DNA from: an uncultured Clostridia bacterium
GTDB taxonomy: Bacteria > Bacillota > Clostridia > Oscillospirales > Ruminococcaceae
Direction: 5' to 3'
DNA length: 44,836 nt
Assembly: GCA_947631535.1 (NCBI GenBank)
Contig: CANRLU010000006.1
Location: 1 to 44,836 of the forward strand
Made by a program: the position numbers and the translations under genes. Position 1 is the first letter of the stretch. Each line of letters opens with the position of its first letter. Positions 33,555 to 43,117 of this stretch are shown here, piece after piece. The notes below the pieces were generated by a model. That model was not told the origin of the DNA, did no database searches, and saw nothing but the letters and a program-made list of their open reading frames with translations.

Positions 33555-36083
33555 ATGCGAATACTTGTTATTGACGGCAACTCGATACTCAACCGCGCGT
33601 TTTACGGCATAAAGGTGCTTACCAGCTCAAAGGGCTTCCCTACCAACGCCATAACCGGCTTTATGAACGTGTTTTTGAGAGAACGCGACCGCCTTAAGCC
33701 CGACTGCGCTGCCGTTGCTTTCGACCTCAAAGCTCCTACTTTCCGTCATAAAGCCTGCGATTTTTATAAGGCCAACCGCAAGGGCATGCCCGACGAGCTC
33801 GCGCAGCAGCTCCCCAAGGTAAAAGAGCTTCTTTTGAGCCTCGGCGTTACCGTTCTTGAGACCGAGGGCTTCGAGGCCGACGATATCCTCGGCTCCGTTG
33901 CCGCGCTCTTCTCCGCCCCCGAAGACGAGGTGTATATCCTCTCGGGAGACCGCGATACCCTTCAGCTCATCGGCGGAAACGCCACCGTCCTTCTTGCCAC
34001 TACCCGCGAGACCGTCCCCTACGACCGCGACCGCTTTTATATGGAATACGGCGTAGAGCCGATACAGCTCATAGACATAAAGGCGCTGATGGGCGACAGT
34101 TCCGACAATATCCCCGGGGTGCAGGGCATAGGCGAAAAGACCGCCAAGGCCCTTATAGCGGAATACGGCTCGGTTGAGAATCTTTATAATAAGCTCGATG
34201 CCGCAAAGCTCACGCCGTCGGCAAAAAGCAAGCTCGAAAACGGCCGCGAGTCGGCGTTTCAGAGCAAGTGGCTCGCGACCATAGTGAAAACGGCTCCCGT
34301 CCCGCAGGACAAGTCGGCATATCTCCCCTCCGAGCCCGACACCGGCGCGGCGGCGTCTCTTCTTACCGAGCTCGAGATGTTCAAGCTCCTCGACCGCCTC
34401 GGCCTCGAAAGAGCAGCCGTTATTCCGGCGGAAACTGCGGCCGAACCCGAGCGCGAAGTTTCCGCAAAGCCCCTCGAAGCCGGCGATATCCCCGAGCTTT
34501 CAAAGGAGCCAAGCTGCTTTATCTATAAAGACGGCGCGCTCGAAGTGATTTCCGGCTTCACCGTTTACACCTCCGACGACCCCGAGCTGATACTCGACTA
34601 CCTCTCGTCGGGCGGCAAAAAGACCGCTTTCTCGGCAAAGGCGGCGTATAAGCTCTGCTTTGAAAACCAAAAAGAGCTCTCCGGGCTCGAATTTATCTGC
34701 GACCTCGCCGGATATCTTCTCAATTCGCAAGCCACGGATTATACTGTGAGTAATTTGTGCGGTTCAAATAACGTTCCGTATAGTAAAAATCCCGATTATG
34801 CCGACATAATTTCCCTCCCTGCACTCTCCGAAAAGCTCCGCTCGGAGGTAGAGCGGACGGGAATGTCGTCACTTTTATACGACATCGAGCAGCCGCTCTG
34901 CGAGGTGCTCGCCTCTATGGAAGTCCTCGGCGTGCGCGTCGATTCCGACGGCATACGCGCCTTCGGCAAGAGCCTTGAGGCGGACATCTCCGAGCTCGAG
35001 CAGCGCATATATCTCTTGGCAGGGAGGCAGTTCAACATCAACTCCTCGAAGCAGCTCGGCGAGGTGCTCTTTGAAGACCTCGGCCTGCCGAGGGGGAAGA
35101 AAAACCACCGCGGGTTTTCTACGAGCGCCGAAGTCCTTGAGGATCTCGTCCCCATTCACCCGATAGCGCAGGACATTCTGGATTACAGGACTCTCACCAA
35201 GCTCCGCTCGACCTATGTTGACGGCCTGCTCGAAGAGGTCTGCCCCGACGGCAGGGTGCGCTCGGAGTTTCGGCAGACCGAGACCCGCACTGGGCGCATC
35301 TCGTCGTCCAACCCCAATATGCAGAACATTCCCGTGCGCAAGGAGCTCGGGCGGAATATGCGCAAATTCTTCATCGCTGCCGAAGGAAAGACTCTCCTTG
35401 ACGCCGACTACAGCCAGATAGAGCTGAGAGTTTTGGCCTCTATGAGCGGCGACGAAAATATGAGAGACGCCTTTTTGTCGGGGGCCGACATTCACACAAG
35501 GACGGCCTCGCAGGTGTTCGGGCTGCCGGAGGAATTCGTTGACCAGAATATGAGAAGAGCGGCAAAGGCGGTCAACTTCGGGATAATTTACGGCATAGGC
35601 GCTTTCAGCCTTTCAAAGGACATAAACTGCTCGGTCGCAGAGGCGGACAGGTATATCAAAAACTACCTCGGGACATATCCGAAGATAGACAGATTTATGA
35701 ACGAGACGGTGGAGTTTGCCCAGAAAAACGGCTATGTAACAACGCTTTTCGGCCGCAGAAGGTATATCCCCGAGCTCAAGGCCTCGAACAACAATCTTAG
35801 GTCGTTCGGCAAGCGCGCGGCGATGAATGCGCCTATCCAGGGAACCGCCGCCGACATCATAAAGATAGCGATGATAAGGGTCTACCGCCGGTTGAAGGAG
35901 GAAAAGCTCGACGCAAAGCTGATTTTGCAGGTCCACGACGAGCTTATAGTCGAGACCTCGGAGAGCTGCCGCGCCGAGGCCGCAAAGGTGCTCTCGGAGG
36001 AGATGCAGAAGGCGGCCGAGCTTTCCGTACCGCTCACGGCCGAAGTGAACGCCGGCAGGAGCTGGTATGACGCAAAGGGGTAA
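33555..36083 (+). CDS. polA: DNA polymerase I
   Basis: An 842-residue repair and Okazaki-fragment polymerase. The start is the ATG at 33555, where MRILVIDGNSILNRAF matches family N-termini and GGAAAGG lies ten bases upstream; the ORF-track start at 33147 is not supported. Residues 1 to about 290 form the 5'-3' exonuclease (GFEADDILGSVA, SGDRDTLQL, GDSSDNIPGVQGIGEKTA). The middle region has the 3'-5' exonuclease fold, but I could not see its usual acidic motifs, so proofreading is probably lost as in many Firmicutes. Polymerase motifs A (DADYSQIELRVLA), B (RRAAKAVNFGIIYG) and C (QVHDELIVE) are intact. No clear terminator follows. Confidence 0.97.
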   Translation: MRILVIDGNSILNRAFYGIKVLTSSKGFPTNAITGFMNVFLRERDRLKPDCAAVAFDLKAPTFRHKACDFYKANRKGMPDELAQQLPKVKELLLSLGVTVLETEGFEADDILGSVAALFSAPEDEVYILSGDRDTLQLIGGNATVLLATTRETVPYDRDRFYMEYGVEPIQLIDIKALMGDSSDNIPGVQGIGEKTAKALIAEYGSVENLYNKLDAAKLTPSAKSKLENGRESAFQSKWLATIVKTAPVPQDKSAYLPSEPDTGAAASLLTELEMFKLLDRLGLERAAVIPAETAAEPEREVSAKPLEAGDIPELSKEPSCFIYKDGALEVISGFTVYTSDDPELILDYLSSGGKKTAFSAKAAYKLCFENQKELSGLEFICDLAGYLLNSQATDYTVSNLCGSNNVPYSKNPDYADIISLPALSEKLRSEVERTGMSSLLYDIEQPLCEVLASMEVLGVRVDSDGIRAFGKSLEADISELEQRIYLLAGRQFNINSSKQLGEVLFEDLGLPRGKKNHRGFSTSAEVLEDLVPIHPIAQDILDYRTLTKLRSTYVDGLLEEVCPDGRVRSEFRQTETRTGRISSSNPNMQNIPVRKELGRNMRKFFIAAEGKTLLDADYSQIELRVLASMSGDENMRDAFLSGADIHTRTASQVFGLPEEFVDQNMRRAAKAVNFGIIYGIGAFSLSKDINCSVAEADRYIKNYLGTYPKIDRFMNETVEFAQKNGYVTTLFGRRRYIPELKASNNNLRSFGKRAAMNAPIQGTAADIIKIAMIRVYRRLKEEKLDAKLILQVHDELIVETSESCRAEAAKVLSEEMQKAAELSVPLTAEVNAGRSWYDAKG

Positions 36084-36151
36084 ACGGGCGGGATATTTGC
36101 CGCCAAAGGGTCGGGAAAGCGCAAAATTTCGCGGTTTTCTCTTTAAAGCCC

Positions 36152-36179
36152 TTGACAAACCTCAAAATCGTGGTATAAT
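36152..36179 (+). promoter_or_regulatory. Strong promoter of the rimP-nusA-infB operon
   Basis: TTGACA (36152-36157), a 16-base spacer, and TATAAT (36174-36179) with an extended TGG directly before it. It gives a leader of about 75 bases before rimP. Confidence 0.9.
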
Positions 36180-36200
36180 ATTACCGTAATAAGCTTATGG

Positions 36201-36237
36201 GAAAGGTTGGAATGAGTGTTCCGGCCTTTCTTGTTTG
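36201..36237 (+). promoter_or_regulatory. Leader hairpin of the rimP-nusA operon, possible attenuator
   Basis: GAAAGGTTGGAA, loop TGAGTG, TTCCGGCCTTTC: a 12-pair stem with two G-U pairs, followed by TTGTTTG. It lies between the promoter and the rimP ribosome site. It could act as an attenuator read by NusA or simply stabilise the mRNA; the T tract is broken, so strength is uncertain. Confidence 0.5.
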
Positions 36238-36261
36238 AAGGTGCCGAAAAGGAGAATGAAA

Positions 36262-36735
36262 ATGGCAGACAGCGCGACTGTAAGAAAAGTCCGTGAACTT
36301 GCGCAGCCGCTCTGCGACGAGCTCGGGCTGTTTCTGTGGGACGTAAAATTTGAGAAAGACGGCGCAAACTGGTTTCTTCGGGTGTTTATAGACAGCGACG
36401 AGGGCATAACCCTTGACGACTGCGAGGCGCTGCACCGCCCGCTCGACAAGCTCCTCGACGAATATGACCCGATACCCCAGAGCTATATCTTAGAGGTGAG
36501 CTCGCCGGGACTCGGAAGAAAGCTCGAGCGTCCAGAACACTTTGAGGTGTGCGTGGGCGACAGGGTGAAGCTGAGGTTCTTCGAGCCGAAAAACGGTTCC
36601 AAGGAGAAGTCGGGAGTGCTCGAAGAGTATTCGGGGCAGGAGATAACCGTTTCGGGCGAAAAAATAAAGCTTTCGGAATGTGCCTCCGTCAGGCTCGACG
36701 ACGACTCGGATATTTCGGTAACGGAAAATGACTGA
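36262..36735 (+). CDS. rimP: Ribosome maturation factor RimP
   Basis: A 157-residue protein needed for 30S subunit assembly. The start is the ATG at 36262, seven bases after AAAAGGAG; upstream codons of the ORF-track frame are not conserved. The N-terminal domain includes LGLFLWDVKFEKDG and the motif ILEVSSPGLGRKLERPEHF marks the family. The C-terminal SH3-like domain (VKLRFFEPKNGSKE) follows. It opens a long translation operon with nusA 42 bases downstream. Confidence 0.95.
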   Translation: MADSATVRKVRELAQPLCDELGLFLWDVKFEKDGANWFLRVFIDSDEGITLDDCEALHRPLDKLLDEYDPIPQSYILEVSSPGLGRKLERPEHFEVCVGDRVKLRFFEPKNGSKEKSGVLEEYSGQEITVSGEKIKLSECASVRLDDDSDISVTEND

Positions 36736-36777
36736 TACAACTATTATACATTAACGGGAAGGAATGGTCACAAAACT

Positions 36778-37827
36778 ATGAGCAAGGAAATTTTTGAAGC
36801 GCTGAAAATTATGCAGCAGCAGAACGGCATACCTATAGACGACCTCATCGAAAAGATAAAGGGCGGCATTATGAAGGCGGTAAAGAGGGACTACCCCGAT
36901 TCGGAGAACATAAGGATAGACCTTGACCCCGAGACCGAGACCTTTGAAATGGCTCTTTTAAAGACCGTCGTCGAGGGCGAGCCCGAAGACCCCGCCAACG
37001 AGATATCCCTCGACGAGGCGAGGACTCATCAGCCCGATATCGCCGTCGGGCAGACCTGCGAAATTATCCTCAACCCCGCCGCGTTCGGGCGCGTTGCGGC
37101 GAGCTCGGCAAAGCAGTCGATACGCTCTGACATAAAGCAGTTTGAGCGCGACAAGCTCGTTGAGCAGTATAAAGACAAAGAGCACGAGCTCGTTTCGGCC
37201 AGGGTGCAGAAGGTCGAGCCGCTCACCGGCAACGCCGTTATCACCATCGACAAGGACGAAATATACTTCCCGCGGACGGAGCAGATCCCCGGGGACAGCT
37301 TTAAGCCCGGCGACATCATTCAGGTGTACGTCGTGGGCGTGGTGAATCCCGACAAGAAGCCTACCGTAAAGGTGTCGCGCGCGCACCGCGACTTTGTGAA
37401 GCGCCTGTTTGAGCGCGAAGTCCCCGAGATATACGACGGGACCGTGGAGATAAAATCCATCTCCCGCGAGGCGGGCTCGAGAAGCAAGATAGCCGTCAGC
37501 TCGAAAAATCCCGACGTTGACGCCGTGGGCTCCTGCATAGGCCCTAAGCGCTCGAGAATATCGGCGATAGTTTCGGAGCTCGGCGGCGAAAAGATAGACC
37601 TCATTCCCTACAGCGAGGACGACGCAGAATTCGTCGCAAAGGCTCTGGCTCCGGCGGAGGTAAAGAGCGTTACGCTCGCCGAAGACGGCACCAAGAGCTG
37701 CACCGTTATCGTTCCGGCAAATCAGCTCTCCCTCGCGATAGGAAACAAGGGGCAGAACGCAAAGCTCGCCGCAAGGCTTACGGGCTATAAGATAGACATT
37801 CTGCCCGACGAGAAGGCGGAAGAATGA
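36778..37827 (+). CDS. nusA: Transcription termination/antitermination factor NusA
   Basis: A 349-residue NusA that binds RNA polymerase and modulates pausing and termination. An N-terminal RNA-polymerase-binding domain is followed by an S1 domain (about residues 130-200, LVSARVQKVEPLTGNAVITI) and two KH domains (AVGSCIGPKRSRISAIVSEL and LAIGNKGQNAKLAARLTGYKI). The acidic C-terminal repeats of proteobacterial NusA are absent, as is normal for Firmicutes. Its stop overlaps rnpM by four bases. Confidence 0.97.
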   Translation: MSKEIFEALKIMQQQNGIPIDDLIEKIKGGIMKAVKRDYPDSENIRIDLDPETETFEMALLKTVVEGEPEDPANEISLDEARTHQPDIAVGQTCEIILNPAAFGRVAASSAKQSIRSDIKQFERDKLVEQYKDKEHELVSARVQKVEPLTGNAVITIDKDEIYFPRTEQIPGDSFKPGDIIQVYVVGVVNPDKKPTVKVSRAHRDFVKRLFEREVPEIYDGTVEIKSISREAGSRSKIAVSSKNPDVDAVGSCIGPKRSRISAIVSELGGEKIDLIPYSEDDAEFVAKALAPAEVKSVTLAEDGTKSCTVIVPANQLSLAIGNKGQNAKLAARLTGYKIDILPDEKAEE

Positions 37828-38105
37828 AGCCGAGAAAGATTCCGATGCGCTCCTGCGTGGGCTGCTTCGAGTCGAAGCCCAAAAAGGAGCTTATAAGAAT
37901 AGTCCGCTCGCCGGAGGGGGAGATAAGCCTCGACCCCGTAGGAAAAAAGGCAGGAAGAGGGGCATATATCTGTCCCGATCCGGAGTGCCTTAAAAAGGCG
38001 AGAAAGGCAAAAAGGCTCGAAAAAAGTCTTGAGTGCGAGATAGGGCCGGAAGTCTACGAGGCTCTCGAAAAAGAGCTTGAAAGCAGGGTGACGCCCAATG
38101 GCTGA
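37824..38105 (+). CDS. rnpM: RNase P modulator RnpM (YlxR family)
   Basis: A 93-residue YlxR protein. The family motifs are PMRSCVGC at the N-terminus, ELIRIVRSPEG, and GRGAYICPDPECLKKA, with Cys pairs that may hold a metal. YlxR of Bacillus has been described as an RNase P-binding regulator (RnpM). It overlaps nusA by four bases at the front and ylxQ by eight at the end, so the three are translationally coupled. Confidence 0.93.
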   Translation: MKPRKIPMRSCVGCFESKPKKELIRIVRSPEGEISLDPVGKKAGRGAYICPDPECLKKARKAKRLEKSLECEIGPEVYEALEKELESRVTPNG

Positions 38106-38412
38106 CATAAGCGGTCTGCTGTCGATGTGCCGCAAGGCCGGCAGGCTCGTCCTCGGAATGGACGAGGTAAAAAGCTCATGCTTAAGGCACGAGGCGAGGT
38201 GCGTTCTGACTGCAAGCGATTTTTCGGACAATTCGCTCAGGGAAATAGAGCGCATCTGCCTGAGGACCAAAATAAAAATGATAGATCTTCCGGATACTAT
38301 GGACGGCATCGCGGCGGCGGTGGGAAAGCGCTGCGGCGTGATGTCGGTGACGGATAAGGGCTTTGCCGAAGCCATCGCAAAAAAGCTTTCCTCCAAACAA
38401 AACAACTTATAA
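38098..38412 (+). CDS. L7Ae/L30e-family K-turn RNA-binding protein (YlxQ)
   Basis: A 104-residue protein of the L7Ae/L30e fold. Family features are the N-terminal LLSMCRKAGRLVLGMDEVKSS, the central VLTASDFSDNS, and KRCGVMSVTDKGFAEAI near the end. YlxQ proteins bind kink-turn RNA and are regularly found between ylxR and infB in Firmicutes. It overlaps rnpM by eight bases and is followed after 12 bases by infB. Confidence 0.93.
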   Translation: MADISGLLSMCRKAGRLVLGMDEVKSSCLRHEARCVLTASDFSDNSLREIERICLRTKIKMIDLPDTMDGIAAAVGKRCGVMSVTDKGFAEAIAKKLSSKQNNL

Positions 38413-38424
38413 GGGGTTATGCCT

Positions 38425-40887
38425 ATGATTACAAAATACAAACTGAGCGATCTCGCAAAGGACTTAAAGCTTCAGCCCGCGGAGATAATCGAAGCTTTGA
38501 GCGCGGAATTCGGGCAGAAAAAGGCGGCGATGTCTCTTACGCCCGAAGAGGTGAATTATGTTTTAGAGCTGTTTACCCGCCGAAACGAGGTAGAGAGCTT
38601 CGAGCCGTATTTTGCCGATAAGACCGCCTCGAAAAAGCCGGAGCCCAAGCCCGAAAAGCCAAAGGCAGCCAAACCGAAGGCCGAAAAGCCCGCCGAGCCC
38701 AAAAAGGAGCCTCAAAAGCCCGCCGAGCCCAAGGCGGAGCCAAAGCCCGAGGTCAGGCAGCAGCCGGAGGCGGAGAAAAAGCCGGAGCCCAAGCCCGCCG
38801 AGCAGCCCCAGAAGCCGCGCCGCGAAGAGAAAAAGCAGCCTGCCAAGAAGCAGGACCGCGGAGAGCGCCAGAAGCTCGTTACGAGCGGGACGGGCGCATC
38901 GTCGGCGGCAAACGACAAGCAGCGCGTCGTCGATACGAGGGGCAGCTATGTAAATATCGACAAATATAACGACCGCTACGACAATCTTGCCGAAAACGGC
39001 AGAAAGAACAACGAGAACTACCAGAAAAAGCAGAAGCTCGTTCAGAAGTCGAAGCAGAAAAAGCAGCAGCTTTCCACCAAGCGCGAAACCGAGGCCGAAA
39101 AGCTCCGCAGGCTCGAGCTCGAGCGCGCAAGAAAGCAGCAGCTTAAGGTCACCATTCCCGACGAGATAACCGTAGGCGAGCTCGCCGCGCGCCTCAAGAC
39201 CGCCGCTACCGAGGTCATCAAAAAGCTTATGTCGCTCGGAGTGTTTGCGACGATAAACCAGACCGTTGACTTCGACACCGCAGCTCTCGTTGCCGAAGAG
39301 CTCGGCGCAAAGGTGGAGCGCGAAGTTGTAGTGACCATAGAGGAGCGGCTCATCGTTGACGAGGAAGACAAGGCCGAAGACCTCGAGGAGAGAAGCCCCG
39401 TAGTCGTTGTTATGGGCCACGTTGACCACGGCAAGACCTCGCTTTTGGATAAGATACGCCACGCAAACGTCACCGCTACCGAAGCGGGAGGCATCACCCA
39501 GCACATCGGCGCCTATAGGGTGTCGGTAAACGGGCGGGACATTACCTTCCTCGACACACCGGGCCACGAAGCGTTCACTGCTATGAGGCTCAGAGGCGCT
39601 ATGGTAACGGATATAGCGATACTTGTTGTCGCGGCGGACGACGGCATCATGCCCCAGACAGTAGAGGCGATAAACCACGCCAAGGCCGCGGGGGTATCGA
39701 TAATCGTAGCAATAAATAAGATGGATAAAGAGGGCGCCAACCCCGACAGGATAATGCAGCAGCTCACCGAGCACGACCTCGTTGTTGAGGCGTGGGGCGG
39801 CGACGTGGTCTGCGTACCCGTTTCGGCGAAGACGGGCGAGGGAATAGACGAACTTTTGGAGAACGTCCTCCTCGTGGCCGACGTTTTAGAGCTCAAAGCC
39901 AATCCGCACCGCCTTGCAAAGGGCTCCGTCATCGAGGCAAGGCTCGACAAGGGCCGCGGACCGGTCGCTACCGTCCTCGTGCAGAACGGCACCCTTAAGT
40001 CCGGCGACATAATCATCGCCGGAACGGCAGTCGGCAGAGTGAGAACCATGACCGACGACAAGGGCAGGAGCGTGAGCTCGGCGGGGCCGGCAGTGCCTGT
40101 TGAGATAACCGGTCTTGATGAAGTGCCCGCGGCGGGAGACGTCTTCAACGCCGTTGCCGACGAAAAGCTTGCCCGCGAGCTCGTTGAGCAGCGCAAGCAG
40201 GAGGCCAAGGAAGAGATATTCAAGCAGTATCAGAAGGTAACTCTCGACAATCTGTTCAGCCAGATATCCGAGGGCGAGATGAAGGAGCTGCCGATAATCG
40301 TTAAAGCCGACGTTCAGGGCTCGGTTGAAGCCGTGAAGCAGTCGCTCGAAAAGATATCGAACGACGAGGTCAGGGTAAAGGTGATCCACGGAGGAGTCGG
40401 CGCCGTTTCGGAGAGCGACGTTATGCTCGCCTCCGCCTCAAACGCCATCATAGTGGGCTTCAACGTAAGGCCCGACCCCGTTGCGAAGGCCAACGCCGAG
40501 CGCGACGGTGTGGATATCCGCCTCTACCGCGTCATCTATGACGCCATCGAGGAGATCCAGACGGCTATGAAGGGCATGCTTGCGCCGAAGTTCAAAGAAG
40601 TCGATACCGCGAGGGTCGAAGTCCGCCAGGTGTATAAGATCACCGGCGTCGGAGCCGTTGCGGGGTGCTACGTCCTCGACGGCAAGATCTCGCGCAACGA
40701 CCAGGTCCGCGTAGTCCGCGACGGAATAATCATCGCCGACGACAAGATGTCGAGCCTCAAGCGCTTTAAGGACAATGTCCGCGACGTCGCCGCGGGATTT
40801 GAGTGCGGCATAACCCTTGAAAAGTTCAGCGACTTCAAAGAGGGAGACATCTTTGAGGGCTACGTTATGAGCGAGGAAGAAAGATAA
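38425..40887 (+). CDS. infB: Translation initiation factor IF-2
   Basis: An 820-residue GTPase that places initiator tRNA on the 30S subunit. I choose the ATG at 38425 because AAGGGG lies eight bases upstream, against two bases for the ORF-track start at 38419. An N-terminal IF2-N domain ([19 protein letters not shown]) is followed by a long Lys/Pro/Glu linker (about residues 70-150), a second IF2-N domain, and the G domain. G motifs are [20 protein letters not shown] and NKMDKE. The C-terminal domains end at a normal position. Confidence 0.97.
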   Translation: MITKYKLSDLAKDLKLQPAEIIEALSAEFGQKKAAMSLTPEEVNYVLELFTRRNEVESFEPYFADKTASKKPEPKPEKPKAAKPKAEKPAEPKKEPQKPAEPKAEPKPEVRQQPEAEKKPEPKPAEQPQKPRREEKKQPAKKQDRGERQKLVTSGTGASSAANDKQRVVDTRGSYVNIDKYNDRYDNLAENGRKNNENYQKKQKLVQKSKQKKQQLSTKRETEAEKLRRLELERARKQQLKVTIPDEITVGELAARLKTAATEVIKKLMSLGVFATINQTVDFDTAALVAEELGAKVEREVVVTIEERLIVDEEDKAEDLEERSPVVVVMGHVDHGKTSLLDKIRHANVTATEAGGITQHIGAYRVSVNGRDITFLDTPGHEAFTAMRLRGAMVTDIAILVVAADDGIMPQTVEAINHAKAAGVSIIVAINKMDKEGANPDRIMQQLTEHDLVVEAWGGDVVCVPVSAKTGEGIDELLENVLLVADVLELKANPHRLAKGSVIEARLDKGRGPVATVLVQNGTLKSGDIIIAGTAVGRVRTMTDDKGRSVSSAGPAVPVEITGLDEVPAAGDVFNAVADEKLARELVEQRKQEAKEEIFKQYQKVTLDNLFSQISEGEMKELPIIVKADVQGSVEAVKQSLEKISNDEVRVKVIHGGVGAVSESDVMLASASNAIIVGFNVRPDPVAKANAERDGVDIRLYRVIYDAIEEIQTAMKGMLAPKFKEVDTARVEVRQVYKITGVGAVAGCYVLDGKISRNDQVRVVRDGIIIADDKMSSLKRFKDNVRDVAAGFECGITLEKFSDFKEGDIFEGYVMSEEER

Positions 40888-40914
40888 AAGAAAGATCCAA
40901 CGGAGGATAAGACT

Positions 40915-41280
40915 ATGGCTGATTTCAAGGCTGCAAGGCTTTCGTCCGACATTCAGCGAATAATAGGCTGCAAGTTAAGAGACCTTAAAGACCCCCGAAT
41001 CGACGCCGAAAAAATGACGGTAGTGCGCATTGAAGTCTCGCGCGACCGCTCGGTGGCAAAGGTATACGTCTCGCACCTCGGGGGAATGAGCGCCGCCAAA
41101 GAGGCCGTAAAGGGTCTCGAGAGCGCTTCGGGGCTTTTAAGGCACGAGATAGTCGCGGTATTGGGGATAAGAAAGGCTCCCGAGCTGAGGTTTATCCCCG
41201 ACGATTCGGCGGAATATTCGGCTCACATCTCGAAGATGCTCAAGGAGCTCGACCTCCCCGAAGATACGGACGAAGAATAA
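40915..41280 (+). CDS. rbfA: 30S ribosome-binding factor RbfA
   Basis: A 121-residue KH-type protein for late 30S maturation. It begins FKAARLSSDIQRIIGCKLRDLKDPRI and carries VVRIEVSRDRSVAKVYVS and APELRFIPDDSAEYSAHISKML, all family signatures. AACGGAGGA precedes the ATG. It lies 27 bases after infB, in the conserved infB-rbfA-nrnA-truB order. Confidence 0.96.
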   Translation: MADFKAARLSSDIQRIIGCKLRDLKDPRIDAEKMTVVRIEVSRDRSVAKVYVSHLGGMSAAKEAVKGLESASGLLRHEIVAVLGIRKAPELRFIPDDSAEYSAHISKMLKELDLPEDTDEE

Positions 41281-41309
41281 CATAAACCAACAGGAAAAGA
41301 GGCCTGAAT

Positions 41310-42254
41310 TTGATACTCGCCGATATTTCCGCGCTGGCGCGGAAGCTTAACGACTGCCGAAACGCGGTCATTCTCACCCACGCCCACCCCGACGGCGACA
41401 CTCTCGGGGCAGGGTTCGGGCTGTGCTGTTACCTGAGAAGCAGAGGCATAAAGGCCAACGTGCTCAATTCCGAGCCGCTGCCCGAAAAATTCTCGTTTTT
41501 ATATAAAGACTACGAACCGCAGGACTTCGAGCCGAGCTGCGTCATTTCGGTGGACGTCGCCGCGAAAGACCTTTTGGGCGACGGGCTCTCGGATTATGCC
41601 GACAGGATAGATCTTTGCATCGACCACCATTTTTCCAACAGAATGTCGGCCAAAGACTGCTATATCGACGGCGATTCCTGCGCAGTCTGCCTGATAATCT
41701 TCGAGCTCCTTAAAGAGCTCGGAGCCGACATCACCCCTCAGATAGCCAACTGCCTTTACACCGGCATAGCTACCGATACCGGCTGCTTTATGTTTGAAAA
41801 CACCTCTCCCGCCGCCCATCGCGCGGCTGCGGCTCTTGTTGAGGCGGGAGCGCAGGCGGCCGCGATAAATCGCGAGATGTTCCAGGTGAAATCGCGCGGG
41901 AGGATATTCGCCGAGCAGAGGGCGATAGGCGAAATGAAGTTCGCCTGCGGCGGAAAAGTGGCGCTTATAACCGTCACCAACGCGCTCATAGAGGGCTGCA
42001 ATATCGACAGGGCCGATCTCGACGGCTTTGCCGGCATACCCCTCTCGGTAGAGGGCGTTGAGATAGGAATAACCCTTAAGCAGCAGCCCGAAGGAGTTTT
42101 CAAGGCTTCGGTGCGCACCGTCTCGGCCGACGCTTCCGCGATAGCGCAGCGCTTCGGCGGCGGGGGCCACATAAGGGCCGCCGGCTGCACTCTCACCGAT
42201 GACCGCGAGGAGTCGGAGAGAATGATTACCGAAGCGGCGGCGGAGTTTGTATGA
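41310..42254 (+). CDS. nrnA: DHH-family phosphoesterase, NrnA-like oligoribonuclease/pAp phosphatase
   Basis: A 314-residue enzyme that degrades short RNAs and in relatives removes phosphate from pAp. The DHH domain has HAHPDGDTLGAGFGL, SVDVAAKDLLGD and the signature CIDHHFSN; the C-terminal DHHA1 domain ends with RFGGGGHIRAAGCTL. The start is TTG, supported by AAAGAGG eight bases upstream. Its stop overlaps the truB ATG (ATGA). It stands in the usual place between rbfA and truB. Confidence 0.93.
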   Translation: MILADISALARKLNDCRNAVILTHAHPDGDTLGAGFGLCCYLRSRGIKANVLNSEPLPEKFSFLYKDYEPQDFEPSCVISVDVAAKDLLGDGLSDYADRIDLCIDHHFSNRMSAKDCYIDGDSCAVCLIIFELLKELGADITPQIANCLYTGIATDTGCFMFENTSPAAHRAAAALVEAGAQAAAINREMFQVKSRGRIFAEQRAIGEMKFACGGKVALITVTNALIEGCNIDRADLDGFAGIPLSVEGVEIGITLKQQPEGVFKASVRTVSADASAIAQRFGGGGHIRAAGCTLTDDREESERMITEAAAEFV

Positions 42255-43117
42255 TATCGGGAGTCATACCCGTGGACAAGCCGGCGGGATTTACTTCGTT
42301 CGACGTTATAGCCAAGTGCCGCGGAATATTGAAAGAGCGCCGCATAGGCCATTCCGGCACCCTCGACCCTATGGCGACGGGCGTCCTGCCGCTGTTTATA
42401 GGCAGGGCCACGCGGGCAGTGGACATTTTGCCCGACACCGATAAAAGCTACCGCGCCGAGTTCAAGCTCGGCCTTTCGACCGATACGCAGGACAGCACCG
42501 GAAGCGTTCTTCTTAGGAGCGATAAGCGCGCCGAAAGGTCGGAAATAGAGGCGGCGCTTGCGGGCTTTACCGGAGAAATAAGCCAGATCCCGCCGATGTA
42601 TTCGGCGGTAAAGATAAACGGCAGGCGGCTTTACGACCTCGCAAGGTCCGGAAAGACCGTCGAGCGCGAGCCGCGAAAGATAGAGGTCTACCGCCTCGCC
42701 CTTAAGGATTTCGACGAAGAAAACCAGAGCGGAGTCCTTGAAATAGACTGCTCGAAAGGTACCTATATAAGAACGCTGATAAACGACATCGGCGAGCAGC
42801 TCGGAACGCTCGGCATCATGACCGCTCTTCGCAGGACCCGCTCACAGGGATTTTCGATATCGCAGTGCGTAACGCTTTCGCAGCTTGAAAGCGGCGCGGA
42901 AAAATATCTGATACCCGTGGAGAGCTGCTTTGAAGTCTACCCGAGGCTCGACCTCGACCCCAAGCGGGAGCGCCTTTACATAAACGGCGTCACGCTGAAA
43001 GCACCTCTGCCCGACGGGCTCGCGAGGGTCTTCGGCAGCGGGTTTATAGGGATAGCAAAGGTATCGGGCGGAGAGGTAAGGCCTTATAAGAGCTTTCGGG
43101 AGGCGGAAAATGAGTGA
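42251..43117 (+). CDS. truB: tRNA pseudouridine(55) synthase
   Basis: A 288-residue enzyme that makes pseudouridine 55 in the T loop of tRNAs. The N-terminus GVIPVDKPAGFTSFDVI and the catalytic Asp in GHSGTLDPMATGVLPL identify it. QIPPMYSAVKINGRRLYDLAR and DCSKGTYIRTLINDIGEQLG follow. It overlaps nrnA by four bases and ribF by eight. Confidence 0.97.
   Translation: MISGVIPVDKPAGFTSFDVIAKCRGILKERRIGHSGTLDPMATGVLPLFIGRATRAVDILPDTDKSYRAEFKLGLSTDTQDSTGSVLLRSDKRAERSEIEAALAGFTGEISQIPPMYSAVKINGRRLYDLARSGKTVEREPRKIEVYRLALKDFDEENQSGVLEIDCSKGTYIRTLINDIGEQLGTLGIMTALRRTRSQGFSISQCVTLSQLESGAEKYLIPVESCFEVYPRLDLDPKRERLYINGVTLKAPLPDGLARVFGSGFIGIAKVSGGEVRPYKSFREAENE

Noticed and set aside
38563-39774. 403-residue minus-strand ORF inside infB
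   Set aside because: Leu-rich shadow of the infB Lys/Pro/Glu linker and G domain.
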